Assembly: GCF_900115055.1 (NCBI RefSeq)
Contig: NZ_FOVD01000001.1
Span: forward strand, 620,001-684,000
Source of the DNA: Chryseobacterium oleae
GTDB taxonomy: Bacteria; Bacteroidota; Bacteroidia; Flavobacteriales; Weeksellaceae
Direction: 5' to 3'
DNA: 64,000 bases
Under the pieces are notes generated by a model. That model worked only from the letters and a program-made list of their open reading frames with translations, had not been told where the DNA came from and did not search any database. Positions 46,258-55,580 of the stretch are shown here, in pieces. The translations under genes were made by a program, and so were the position numbers. Within the stretch, counting starts at the first letter, position 1, and each line of letters begins with the position of its first letter.

Positions 46258-48519
46258 ATGTTCAAGAAAACCGCCATTGTAAGTTTATTCACTTTTATTG
46301 CTGCTTCGTATATGGCTCAGACTCATACTCAACCCGTTTATTTAGATGAATCAAAACCTGTAGAGCAGCGTATTCAGGATGCTCTTTCGAGAATGACCGT
46401 GGAAGAAAAAGTGGCTATGCTGCATGCACAGTCTAAATTCAGTTCACCCGGTGTTCCAAGACTGGGAATTCCTGAATTCTGGACTACAGACGGACCTCAC
46501 GGGGTACGTCCGGAAGTGATGTGGGACGAATGGGACCAGGCTGGATGGACGAATGACTCGATCATCGCCTACCCTGCCCTGACGGCACTTTCTGCAACAT
46601 GGAACAAAAAAATGTCCTGGAATTATGGAAAAGCTTTAGGCGAGGAAGCTCGATACAGAAAAAAAGACATCCTTCTCGGACCTGGTGTCAATATCTACAG
46701 AACACCATTAAACGGAAGAAACTTCGAATATATGGGTGAAGACCCTTACTTAACTTCAAAAATGGTGGTTCCTTACATCAAAGGGGTACAATCCAATGGT
46801 GTAGCGACTTCTGTGAAGCATTTTGCGTTGAACAATCAGGAAATGTTCCGTCATACGAGCAATGTCAATATTGATGACCGAACGCTTTATGAGATCTATC
46901 TTCCACCTTTCAAAGCGGCAGTTACTGAAGGTGATTCATGGACGATCATGGGTGCTTATGACATGTATAAAAACCAATATGCCAGCCAAAACCAATATCT
47001 CTTGAATGACATTCTGAAAAAAGAATGGGGCTATAAAGGGGTTGTCGTTTCCGACTGGGGAGCGGTCAACAATACGGAACAGGCCATCCACAACGGACTG
47101 GATCTTGAATTCGGGAGTTGGACGAACGGACTGTCTGCAGGAACTAAAAATGCTTACGACAACTATTATTTAGCAAAACCTTATTTAGACCTCATCAAAG
47201 CTGGAAAAGTAGGAACACAGGAGCTTGACGACAAGGTAACAAGACTCCTTCGTTTAGCTTATAAAACGACGATGAACAGGAATAAACCTTTCGGGAATAT
47301 TGCTTCTGAAGAACATAAAGCGGTAGCCAAAGAAATCGGTGAAGAAGGAATTGTATTGTTGAAAAATCAGGGAAATGTGCTTCCCATCGATCTTAATAAA
47401 GCTAAAAAAATTGCCGTTATTGGTGAAAATGCCATCAAAATCATGACTGTTGGTGGTGGTTCTTCTTCTTTAAAAGTTAAATATGAAACCCTTCCATTAG
47501 ACGGAATCAAATCCAGATTCGGAAAACAGGCGGATGTACAGTATGCGAGAGGTTATGTAGGAGACATCGGTGGAGAATACAACGGGGTAAAATCCGGACA
47601 GAACTTAAAAGACGACCGTTCTGCAGCAGAATTACTGAACGAAGCTGTAGAATTGGCCAAAAAATCCGACTATGTTATTTTCGTAGGTGGACTGAATAAA
47701 GCAGACTTCCAGGACAGTGAAGGTAACGACAGAAAAAGCTACGGACTTCCTTATAATCAGGACAATGTGATCTCAGCTTTAGCAAAAGCCAATAAAAACC
47801 TTGCTGTAGTCCTGGTTTCCGGAAACGCAGTAGCAATGCCTTGGATTAAAGAAGTTCCTTCTGTTCTGCAGTCGTGGTATCTGGGTTCTGAGGCAGGAAA
47901 TTCCATCGCTTCTGTTTTGGCAGGTGATGCGAATCCTTCCGGGAAGCTTCCGTTTACTTTTCCTGTGAAACTTGAAGATAATTCAGCACATCAGTTGGGA
48001 GAATACCCCGGACAAAAAGACGAACTGGCTGCCGGAAAAGGAAAAGATCAGAAAAACCCGATCAATATTACGTATAACGAAGGTGTTTTTGTAGGATACC
48101 GTTGGCATGATACGAAGAAAATCAAGCCATTGTTCAGCTTTGGGTATGGTTTAAGTTATACCACCTTTGAGTTTGGAAAGGCTAATGCTGATAAAACAGT
48201 AATGTCTGCGGACGATAAGATTACTTTCACCGTAACTGTAAAAAATACAGGAAAGAAAGCCGGTGCTGAAGTTGCGCAGTTATACATCAGCGATATCAAA
48301 GCTTCTGTACCCCGTCCAGCAAAGGAACTAAAAGGTTTTGAAAAGGTATATTTAAATCCTGGTGAGCAGAAAGAAGTAACATTCACGATTGATAAAACGG
48401 CATTGAGCTTTTTTGATGCAAATAAGCATGAATGGACGGCTGAGCCTGGAGATTTTGAGGCGCAGATCGGGAATTCTTCTGATGCGATTAAGACGAAGGT
48501 GAAGTTTACGTTGAAGTAG
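46258..48519 (+). CDS. Glycoside hydrolase family 3 beta-glucosidase, secreted
   Basis: The 753-aa enzyme has a signal peptide (MFKKTAIVSLFTFIAASYMA). The GH3 N-terminal barrel shows TVEEKVAMLHAQ, WTTDGPHGVRPEVMWDEWDQ, KHFALNNQEMFR and the nucleophile VVSDWGAV (Asp266). The C-terminal alpha/beta domain includes GGLNKADFQDSEGNDRKSYG and the fibronectin III-like domain at the end (VAQLYISDIKASVPRPAKEL). It hydrolyses beta-glucosides or related oligosaccharides in the periplasm or outside. A strong promoter precedes it; it stands alone. Confidence 0.97.
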   Translation: MFKKTAIVSLFTFIAASYMAQTHTQPVYLDESKPVEQRIQDALSRMTVEEKVAMLHAQSKFSSPGVPRLGIPEFWTTDGPHGVRPEVMWDEWDQAGWTNDSIIAYPALTALSATWNKKMSWNYGKALGEEARYRKKDILLGPGVNIYRTPLNGRNFEYMGEDPYLTSKMVVPYIKGVQSNGVATSVKHFALNNQEMFRHTSNVNIDDRTLYEIYLPPFKAAVTEGDSWTIMGAYDMYKNQYASQNQYLLNDILKKEWGYKGVVVSDWGAVNNTEQAIHNGLDLEFGSWTNGLSAGTKNAYDNYYLAKPYLDLIKAGKVGTQELDDKVTRLLRLAYKTTMNRNKPFGNIASEEHKAVAKEIGEEGIVLLKNQGNVLPIDLNKAKKIAVIGENAIKIMTVGGGSSSLKVKYETLPLDGIKSRFGKQADVQYARGYVGDIGGEYNGVKSGQNLKDDRSAAELLNEAVELAKKSDYVIFVGGLNKADFQDSEGNDRKSYGLPYNQDNVISALAKANKNLAVVLVSGNAVAMPWIKEVPSVLQSWYLGSEAGNSIASVLAGDANPSGKLPFTFPVKLEDNSAHQLGEYPGQKDELAAGKGKDQKNPINITYNEGVFVGYRWHDTKKIKPLFSFGYGLSYTTFEFGKANADKTVMSADDKITFTVTVKNTGKKAGAEVAQLYISDIKASVPRPAKELKGFEKVYLNPGEQKEVTFTIDKTALSFFDANKHEWTAEPGDFEAQIGNSSDAIKTKVKFTLK

Positions 48520-48543
48520 TTTTTATTAATATATTTAAATATC

Positions 48544-48573
48544 TAAGCAGGTTCTACGGGATCTGCTTTTTTT
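48544..48573 (+). terminator. Terminator after the GH3 gene
   Basis: AAGCAG pairs with CTGCTT around a partly paired loop, followed by a T run. Confidence 0.7.
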
Positions 48574-48581
48574 GTTTTTTT

Positions 48582-48655
48582 TAACCACAGATTTCACAGA
48601 TGTACACAGATGTTTGCGGATATTATTTTGGATAAAAATTTTTGTTTTTTTTTAA
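48582..48655 (+). repeat. Short partial copy of the dispersed repeat
   Basis: ACCACAGATTTCACAGATGT and GGATATTATTTTGGATAAAA match the middle of the elements at 19948 and 28183. Confidence 0.65.
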
Positions 48656-48741
48656 ATGAAGATGCTATTCATTTACAATAATTTATTTCTTTTCAGCTTC
48701 TTTTTTATACTCAATTCTTACCTCAATATTCCATCTTAACC

Positions 48742-49701
48742 TTAACCTATAAATTGATACTCAGTCAATCGCTGCTCTCCATATTTCTCTAAAATCTTCT
48801 GTTGTGTGGCCCATTTTAAATCTCTGCTAGCGGTGGGGGCCGAAATATTTTTGAAATGTTGTAAATAATCTTTTCTGCTGAACCTTTCGTCATTCATCTT
48901 TTCTTTAAAAATCAGGATCCTTTCTTTCGTATTTAGGTTCGTATTCTGAGACTGCAAAACCTGTTGAAGCGCTTCCAGAATAATTCCCATCATAAATTCA
49001 ACAAATGGTGTAGAGTTTCCTTTTTTATCAGATTCCGAAAGCTTATTGTAATATTCCTCCTGGTTTTTCTTAATAAGGCTCTCTACCGGAAGATACTCAA
49101 ATACAGGATACTGTTGCATCAGAATTAAAGTTTGCCATAATCTTCCCATTCTTCCGTTACCATCTAAAAAAGGATGGATAAATTCAAATTCATAGTGAAA
49201 TACACAGCTTTTTATCAGTACAAGTTCAGGGTCTTCCTTTACATAACGGAAAAGACCATTCATTAAGCCTTTCACTATAGATCCGTCCGGCGCTATATGT
49301 TCCACTTTAGAACCTTTTACTATTCCTACATTGGAAGTCCTCAATTTCCCTGATTTATCGATCAGATCTTTCATTAAAACAGCATGAGCCTTTTCCAGAT
49401 CCTTAATACTGGTAGGGTCAAGCTCTTTTAGACACGCGTACACTTCGATAGCATTCTGTACTTCCTGAATATCTTTTAAAGGTGCAATGATTCGCTTATT
49501 ATCAAGTAATGCCGTGATCTGTTCCTCAGTCAGGGTATTTCCTTCGATTTCCAATGAAGACTGGATTGTTTTAATACGGTTCTTCTTACGCAGCTCCGTT
49601 GTTGGTTTATAAAGATGATGCGCATTAATTTCTCCAATCTTTTCAGAGATGGAAGCAACTAATGAAAGGATTTTATCGGTAATGGTATATGGCGGTCTCA
49701 A
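48742..49701 (-). CDS. Fic family protein, class II, with winged-helix C-terminus
   Basis: The 319-aa protein has the Fic motif HPFLDGNGRMGR with catalytic His176, which transfers AMP or another nucleotide to a target protein. SLEIEG at residues 49-54 matches the inhibitory motif (S/T)xxxE(G/N), placed before the Fic core as in class II. The C-terminus (ERFSRKDYLQHFKNISAPTA, SRDLKWATQQ) is a winged-helix DNA-binding domain. The only fitting start is TTG at 49699-49701, preceded by an in-frame stop; no ATG fits. Two palindromes overlap the upstream bases, suggesting autoregulation. Confidence 0.92.
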   Translation of the reverse strand: MRPPYTITDKILSLVASISEKIGEINAHHLYKPTTELRKKNRIKTIQSSLEIEGNTLTEEQITALLDNKRIIAPLKDIQEVQNAIEVYACLKELDPTSIKDLEKAHAVLMKDLIDKSGKLRTSNVGIVKGSKVEHIAPDGSIVKGLMNGLFRYVKEDPELVLIKSCVFHYEFEFIHPFLDGNGRMGRLWQTLILMQQYPVFEYLPVESLIKKNQEEYYNKLSESDKKGNSTPFVEFMMGIILEALQQVLQSQNTNLNTKERILIFKEKMNDERFSRKDYLQHFKNISAPTASRDLKWATQQKILEKYGEQRLTEYQFIG

Positions 49702-49705
49702 AACT

Positions 49706-49729
49706 TGATAGTATCATTTGATAGTATCA
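49706..49729. promoter_or_regulatory. Twin palindromes upstream of the Fic gene (putative operator)
   Basis: TGATAGTATCA occurs at 49706-49716 and 49719-49729, both near-perfect palindromes, centre to centre 13 bases apart. They begin 5 bases before the TTG start, a position for repression. Binding by the winged-helix end of the Fic protein is inference. Confidence 0.65.
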
Positions 49730-49825
49730 AAGATAAGAAATTACTTGTACATTTTCTGATTTCCCCATAAAAACCCATAGTTTGAAAACAAGCAGACAGA
49801 GCAGATCAGTGTTCTTAAGGGATAA

Positions 49826-49855
49826 GAATAAAAAGCCCTCTTAAAAAAAGAGGGC
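49826..49855 (-). terminator. Terminator of the peptide gene at 49865
   Basis: GCCCTCTT pairs with AAGAGGGC, followed on the minus strand by TTTTTATT. Confidence 0.88.
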
Positions 49856-49864
49856 AATATCTGA

Positions 49865-50047
49865 TTACATACATGTAGATGTGCTGCAATAATTTCCTGC
49901 ACGATGATAACAACATCTGTAGCTGTCATCAGGACAGTGCGAACCTCCACATGCAACACCTGTTGGATCACCTATTCCTGTTTCTGGCTTAAAAGGTCCT
50001 GATCCCGTTGTGTTTTTCAATTCTTTTCTTGTTAGTTTTCTTTTCAT
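49865..50047 (-). CDS. Double-glycine-like leader peptide (GSG variant), Cys-rich
   Basis: The 60-aa product starts MKRKLTRKELKNTTGSGPFK, with Gly-Ser-Gly in place of Gly-Gly. The mature part has six Cys, including CGGSHCPDD, YRCCYH and CSTSTC. The leader resembles the other GG peptides (basic, KLTRKELK). A terminator follows. No processing or export gene is nearby. The region 50048-50380 holds only a terminator and no gene. Confidence 0.8.
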   Translation of the reverse strand: MKRKLTRKELKNTTGSGPFKPETGIGDPTGVACGGSHCPDDSYRCCYHRAGNYCSTSTCM

Positions 50048-50314
50048 AGTATAAATCTTTAATTTGATCGAATTGTAAACATATTATTTTTTATTGGAAA
50101 AATCAATAAAATAATCAAAAAATTAGAATATTTTTAATTAAATTTTAAATAAATTAAATTAAAACACAATTAAGTGATTTATTATTACTGAAAGCAACAC
50201 CTTATTTATTTTAAAGGAAGCATTTTGATTCAGTATGAATTTTGGAGAGAGAATGAAGTTTAGCTTGTCTTGCCTCCTGTTTCTTTTAGCTGAAATCCAC
50301 CACTGCATGAGCCA

Positions 50315-50342
50315 TAAAAAATGCCCGGATCTCACCCGGGCA
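50315..50342 (-). terminator. Terminator of the DUF2652 gene
   Basis: On the minus strand TGCCCGG pairs with CCGGGCA, followed by a T run. The remainder of 50048-50380 shows no feature. Confidence 0.85.
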
Positions 50343-50380
50343 CCGCATAGCAAATTTACAAGGATTAAAAAATAGATATG

Positions 50381-50935
50381 CTAGTTGACACTTTCAAAAT
50401 AGTGAATCATTCCTCCTTCCGGCAGATGATATTTCTGTGTATGGGTTTCTGACTCCCTGTTTCCGCTGTTTTCTAAAAAAGAATGACTGAACAGAGCGTA
50501 CGACGGCTGCTCGGCAAATTCATTTTTCAGCATCTGATGGGCTTCCACTATCGTTTTTCCATAGAGTTTTTTAAAACTTCCTATCGTATACTGTGAAAAC
50601 TTTCCATAGTGAACGATGAATTTTAACGACATATCGATGGCCGTACTGAGCTCCTTGCTCAATTCTTTAATCTTTTGGTTAAAAGCATTCCGCATTTTCC
50701 AAAGCATCGTTGAAATGCTCTGATAAGAAGGTTTGTCATCATATCTGTAAAATAAAATGGCATCGCCTTCGATCTCTGAAATTTCAAAATACCGATCATT
50801 CATATCGATCAGCGTAGATAGTAGTTGTCTTACAATATATTCTCCTGTATAAAGTTTTGTATTGAACACAAATTCAGTAAACCCGCTGAAATCAGGAATA
50901 AGAATAATACCCTCATGTATATTTGTATTCTTCAT
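50381..50935 (-). CDS. DUF2652 protein with nucleotidyl-cyclase-like fold
   Basis: The 184-aa protein has segments typical of the class III nucleotidyl cyclase fold: IPDFSGFTEFVFNTKLYTGE with Asp14, EISEIEGDAILFYRYDD with a second Asp, and KLYGKTIVEAHQMLKNE. It is in DUF2652. Whether it makes a cyclic nucleotide is unknown; the substrate-specifying residues cannot be assigned with confidence. It follows an RND efflux operon, separated by a terminator-like hairpin. Confidence 0.83.
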   Translation of the reverse strand: MKNTNIHEGIILIPDFSGFTEFVFNTKLYTGEYIVRQLLSTLIDMNDRYFEISEIEGDAILFYRYDDKPSYQSISTMLWKMRNAFNQKIKELSKELSTAIDMSLKFIVHYGKFSQYTIGSFKKLYGKTIVEAHQMLKNEFAEQPSYALFSHSFLENSGNRESETHTQKYHLPEGGMIHYFESVN

Positions 50936-50948
50936 AATGATTATAGTT

Positions 50949-50985
50949 TAAAAACCTGCTGCATCCTTATAGACGAAGCAGGTTT
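50949..50985 (-). terminator. Terminator of the RND efflux operon
   Basis: AAACCTGCT pairs with AGCAGGTTT, with a T run on the minus strand. Confidence 0.8.
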
Positions 50986-50994
50986 CATTTTACT

Positions 50995-52413
50995 TTACTG
51001 CCAGCCGCCGCCCACCGCTCTGTACAGAGAAGTAATGGCATTTAAGCGTTGCGCTTTCAGAGAAGCCAGATCCAGTTCTGCCTGAAGCTTATTGCTTTGC
51101 GCGATAATCACCTCTACATAGGTCGCTGAATTATATTTAAATAAAATATCAGCTTTCTTCACCGCTTCACCGGATTTCGCAGCTAATCCTTCTGCAATTT
51201 TCTGCTGTTCTTCCAGCTTCTGAATCTGTACCAGTGCATCAGAAACTTCTCCAACCGCTTTTAAAACGGACTGTTTAAAATTAATTTCAGCCTGATCTGC
51301 CAATACTTTAGACTGTTCGTATTGGGTCTTTAATTGTTTTCCGTTTAAAATAGGCTGTGCAATCATTCCTGCCGCCATTCCGAAAAGCGAACCGGGAACA
51401 CTGAACCAGTGGCTTGCCTGAAAAGCATTCAGTCCGCCCTGAGCAGTAATATTCAGAGAAGGATACATACTCATTTTTGCGACATGGATCGCAGCGGCAC
51501 TTTTTCTGACTTCGAGTTCAGCCGTTTTAATATCCGGTCTGTAACTTAACAGTTCTGATGGAATTCCTGCTGCAATGCGGTCCGGCGACTGTACATTATT
51601 CAAACTTGCACTTCTTTCAATTTTATCTGGCATTGAGCCTGTCAAAAGACTCAAAGCATTTTCCTGAACCGCGATGGAACTTTCAATGGCAGGAACTGTT
51701 TTTAAGATCTGATCTTTCACAATTTCCTGCTGCTGCACAGCAAGAGCGGTCGTTAAACCTAATTCCTGCTGCTTGGTTAAAAACTTCAGGGTCGTATCAG
51801 AATATTCCAGATTCGATTTTGTGATCTGCAATTGGGTATCCAGCATGAGTAAGTTGTAATATCCCTGCACCACTGAAGCGACCAGCTGGGTTTTCACTGC
51901 CTTTGCCGCTTCCTGGGTTTTAAGGTATTCTGTCAGAGCCTGCTCTTTTCTTCCTCTGATCTTCCCCCAGATATCTGCTTCCCATGAGATATTAACCGAT
52001 GTGGTATAATCTTCGGTATACTTTCTCCCCATGAACTGTCCGGCCATCATTCCGTTCATACTGTTATCTGAAGGACGGCTGATACTCGCATTCGCAACCG
52101 TAGCGCTGATCGTGGGAACATTCCCCCACTTGCTCTGGTTATAAGCAAGGGAGGCGTATTCTATCTGTTTTAATGCCACAAGAAAATTATTATTCTGTGC
52201 AATGGCTTTGTCGATAAGACCTACCAACACCGGATCTTTAAAAAAGTCCCTGTAGCTGGTCTTTGCTATATTGTCCTGAGCGTCCGCAACGATGCTGTCA
52301 TTTCTAAAAGCTTCAGGCATTTTCACTTCGGGCTGTTCAAATTTCTGAACTTTGCACGAAACGGCAACCCCTGAGATCAATGCGATATATGCTATATTTT
52401 TAATTGAATTCAT
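50995..52413 (-). CDS. TolC-family outer-membrane efflux lipoprotein (OprM type)
   Basis: From ATG 52411-52413 the product is 472 aa; the lipobox VAVSC gives a lipoprotein. Two OEP repeats are visible (WEADIWGKIRGRKEQALTEY, then SAAAIHVAKMSMYPSLNITA and NGKQLKTQYEQSKVLADQAE), as in the NodT/OprM family. It forms the outer-membrane channel of the RND pump encoded by the two genes upstream, with 17 bases between it and the pump gene. Confidence 0.94.
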   Translation of the reverse strand: MNSIKNIAYIALISGVAVSCKVQKFEQPEVKMPEAFRNDSIVADAQDNIAKTSYRDFFKDPVLVGLIDKAIAQNNNFLVALKQIEYASLAYNQSKWGNVPTISATVANASISRPSDNSMNGMMAGQFMGRKYTEDYTTSVNISWEADIWGKIRGRKEQALTEYLKTQEAAKAVKTQLVASVVQGYYNLLMLDTQLQITKSNLEYSDTTLKFLTKQQELGLTTALAVQQQEIVKDQILKTVPAIESSIAVQENALSLLTGSMPDKIERSASLNNVQSPDRIAAGIPSELLSYRPDIKTAELEVRKSAAAIHVAKMSMYPSLNITAQGGLNAFQASHWFSVPGSLFGMAAGMIAQPILNGKQLKTQYEQSKVLADQAEINFKQSVLKAVGEVSDALVQIQKLEEQQKIAEGLAAKSGEAVKKADILFKYNSATYVEVIIAQSNKLQAELDLASLKAQRLNAITSLYRAVGGGWQ

Positions 52414-52430
52414 TTTAATAATCATTTGGA

Positions 52431-55400
52431 TTAATATTCCCAGTCGGCTTCTGTTATTACTTTTCCGCTCATTCTTTCATGTAAAGCCTGGAAGACCACA
52501 AAAAGTACCGGAACCACGAAGATTCCTAAAACAGTTCCGAAGATCATCCCGGAAACTGCTGCATATCCAATGGAATGGTTTCCTAACGCTGAAGGTCCTA
52601 TGACAAACAGCAACGGAAGAAGTCCAGCAATAAATGCTAATGACGTCATCAGAATCGGACGGAGACGCGCTTTGGCTCCTTCTACCGCAGAAGCGATAAG
52701 GCTTTTCCCCGCTCTTCTTCGCTGAATGGCAAATTCTACAATCAGAATCCCGTTTTTCGCTAAGAGGCCAATCAACATCACCAAAGCAATCTGAACATAG
52801 ATATTATTGGAAAGATCTGCCATGGTAATTCCTACAAATACTCCTGATAAACCTACAGGAATCGCAATCAGTACCGCAAACGGAAGTACATAACTTTCAT
52901 ACTGCGCCGATAAAAGAAAGAACACAAACACAATACACAATCCAAAAATCATCACCGACTGTGAACCTGCACTTACTTCTTCACGGCTCATTCCCTTGTA
53001 ATCGTAGGTGTATCCCGGAGGCAGCACCTGCTTGCTCACCTCATCGATAGCTGCCATCGCCTGTCCTGTACTGAATCCCGGAGCCGGCATTACGGTTAAG
53101 TTCGAAGAGTTGAACAGGTTGAAACGGTCTACCACTTCTGCACCTGTCACTTGTTTTAAACTTACCAACGTATTGATAGGAACCATTTCTCCTGAATTAT
53201 TTTTAACGAAAATACCGTTCAATGATTCTTTATCCTGTCTTGTTTCAGGAGTAGACTGAACCAATACTCTGTAATATTTTCCGAATCTGTTGAAATCCGA
53301 GGACTGAATACTTCCGTAATAACCCTGCATCACACCCAATACATCAGAAACATTAACGCCAAGCTGAGCTGCTTTCACCTCATCTACCAATACTTCATAC
53401 TGAGGATAGGTTACATCAAACGTTGTAAATGCTACTGCCACTTCCGGTCTCTGCATCAAGGCTCCCATCATTCCGTAGGAGATATTTCCAAGATTCTGAA
53501 GTTCACCGTTTGTACGGTCCTGAAGCACAAGCTCCATACCGCTGGTATTTCCAAAACCATCTACCGTAGGTGTATTCAGAACAAGGAAATTTGCTCTTTT
53601 ATCCTGAGAAAGTCCTCCCTGAATCTGGCCGATAATGTCATTGATATTTTTCACATTTCCTCTTTGTTCCGTCTTTTTCAGTTTAACGAAAATAGAAGCC
53701 GCCGAAGATGACATGGATCCGCTAAAAAGATTCAACCCATCTACTGAAATTACTTTGTCTACCGCTGGATTTTTCATCAGCAGATCTTCCGTATCGGAAA
53801 CTACTTTGGTGGTTCTGTCTTTCGAAGCTCCCGGAGCAAGATTGGCCGTTACGATGATAAAACTCTGGTCTTCATCAGGAATAAATCCTTTAGGTGTTGT
53901 CATGGACATCCATACAAACAGTCCACCAAATCCTAAGATGATGATTGCTGCCACCCATTTTCTCTTTAATAAAAACAGGATCGCTTTTCCATAACGGAAG
54001 GTCAGTTTATTAAAACTTGCATTAAAACCGGCAAAGAATCGGTCTTTGAAATTCATTTTTTCATGCGTTCCCGGATGGTGTTGTTTTAAAAATATAGCAC
54101 ACAAGGCAGGACTCAATGTCAATGCATTAATCGCTGAAATCACAATCGCAATCGCCAGTGTTAATGCAAACTGCTGGTAGAATAATCCTGTAGAACCACT
54201 CATAAAGGCTACCGGAACAAATACCGCAGACATAATCAGGGTAATCGAAACAATAGCTCCCGTGATTTCACTCATCGCCGACATGGTCGCAGCCCTTGGG
54301 TTGAGCTTTTTATGTTCCATTTTAGCATGGACTGCTTCCACGACGACAATGGCGTCATCCACCACAATACCAATGGCCAGTACCAGGGCAAACAACGTCA
54401 GGATATTAATAGAAAACCCAAATAAGTTCATAAAGAAGAACGTTCCTACAATAGACACCGGAACCGCAATGGCTGGAATCAGTGTTGAACGGAAATCCTG
54501 CAGGAAGATATACACTACAATGAATACCAGGATAAATGCCTCAATCAAAGTATGAATTACCTGATCTATCGACTGGTCCAGTGCTTCTTTCGTCGCATAA
54601 GGAATTTCATAGCTCATCCCCGCCGGAAAAGATTTTTCAAGTTCTTTCATTCTGTTCTGAAGCGCGATCTGTACCTCATTGGCATTGGATCCGGCCATCT
54701 GGAAAATCGCCATCGTCACCGAAGGTTTTTTATTGAACGTAGAAGAAACCGTATAACTGTAGGCCCCAAATTCTACTTTAGCAACATCTTTTAGTTTTAA
54801 AACGGAACCGTCACTTAATGCTTTGATCGTAATATTTTCATACTGCTCAGGCTCTGTGAATTTTCCTTTGTAACGCAGAACATACTCCATGGCTTCCTTA
54901 CTTCTTTCCCCGAATCTTCCCGGTGCCGCTTCAAGGTTCTGAGCCTGAATCGCCCGCGAAACATCTGAAGGGGTAAGGTTGTAAGAGGTCAGTTTATTCG
55001 GATCAAGCCATACTCTCATGGAGTAATCCTTGTTTCCGTATACCATGGCATCTCCTACTCCTTTTACCCTTTTCAATTCGGGAACGACATTGATTTTTGC
55101 GTAGTTTTCAAGGAAGAGGTCATCCATTGCACCATCCTTGCTGGTCAATGAAATTATTGCCGTCATACTGTTCTGTCTCTTCACCGTAGTAATTCCGGCC
55201 TGGATAACTTCTGCAGGAAGCTGGTTGGTCACCTGGGCTACCCGGTTTTGAACATTAATGGCCGCCTGATCCGGATCTGTTCCCAGTTTAAAGATGACGG
55301 TAATATTTAAAGTCCCGTCGTTACTCGCTGTGGACGTAATATAGTCCATATTTTCCACCCCGTTGATGGCATTTTCCAAAGGAGGTGCTACGGATCTTGC

Positions 55401-55571
55401 GATCGTTTCTGCATTGGCCCCCGGATACACTGCGGTTACCATTACGGTAGGCGGAGCAATATCAGGGAATTTAGTAATCGGCAGACTGATCATACCGACG
55501 ATACCCAGAATGACGAGCAATACGGAGATAACCGTTGCCAGTACGGGTCTTTTTATAATGGTCTTTAACAT
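52431..55571 (-). CDS. RND multidrug efflux transporter (HAE1/AcrB-like)
   Basis: The 1046-aa protein is full length for the AcrB/MexB family. It has the proton-relay Asp pair (GIVVDDAIVVVEAVH), 12 membrane segments and periplasmic porter domains (PDIAPPTVMVTAVYPGANAE, VNVQNRVAQVTNQLPAEVIQ, GYYGSIQSSDFNRFGKYYRV). It pumps hydrophobic or amphiphilic drugs out through TolC-type channels. It is the middle gene of adaptor-pump-channel, with 9 and 17 bases between. Confidence 0.98.
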   Translation of the reverse strand: MLKTIIKRPVLATVISVLLVILGIVGMISLPITKFPDIAPPTVMVTAVYPGANAETIARSVAPPLENAINGVENMDYITSTASNDGTLNITVIFKLGTDPDQAAINVQNRVAQVTNQLPAEVIQAGITTVKRQNSMTAIISLTSKDGAMDDLFLENYAKINVVPELKRVKGVGDAMVYGNKDYSMRVWLDPNKLTSYNLTPSDVSRAIQAQNLEAAPGRFGERSKEAMEYVLRYKGKFTEPEQYENITIKALSDGSVLKLKDVAKVEFGAYSYTVSSTFNKKPSVTMAIFQMAGSNANEVQIALQNRMKELEKSFPAGMSYEIPYATKEALDQSIDQVIHTLIEAFILVFIVVYIFLQDFRSTLIPAIAVPVSIVGTFFFMNLFGFSINILTLFALVLAIGIVVDDAIVVVEAVHAKMEHKKLNPRAATMSAMSEITGAIVSITLIMSAVFVPVAFMSGSTGLFYQQFALTLAIAIVISAINALTLSPALCAIFLKQHHPGTHEKMNFKDRFFAGFNASFNKLTFRYGKAILFLLKRKWVAAIIILGFGGLFVWMSMTTPKGFIPDEDQSFIIVTANLAPGASKDRTTKVVSDTEDLLMKNPAVDKVISVDGLNLFSGSMSSSAASIFVKLKKTEQRGNVKNINDIIGQIQGGLSQDKRANFLVLNTPTVDGFGNTSGMELVLQDRTNGELQNLGNISYGMMGALMQRPEVAVAFTTFDVTYPQYEVLVDEVKAAQLGVNVSDVLGVMQGYYGSIQSSDFNRFGKYYRVLVQSTPETRQDKESLNGIFVKNNSGEMVPINTLVSLKQVTGAEVVDRFNLFNSSNLTVMPAPGFSTGQAMAAIDEVSKQVLPPGYTYDYKGMSREEVSAGSQSVMIFGLCIVFVFFLLSAQYESYVLPFAVLIAIPVGLSGVFVGITMADLSNNIYVQIALVMLIGLLAKNGILIVEFAIQRRRAGKSLIASAVEGAKARLRPILMTSLAFIAGLLPLLFVIGPSALGNHSIGYAAVSGMIFGTVLGIFVVPVLFVVFQALHERMSGKVITEADWEY

Positions 55572-55580
55572 GATTTTTTC

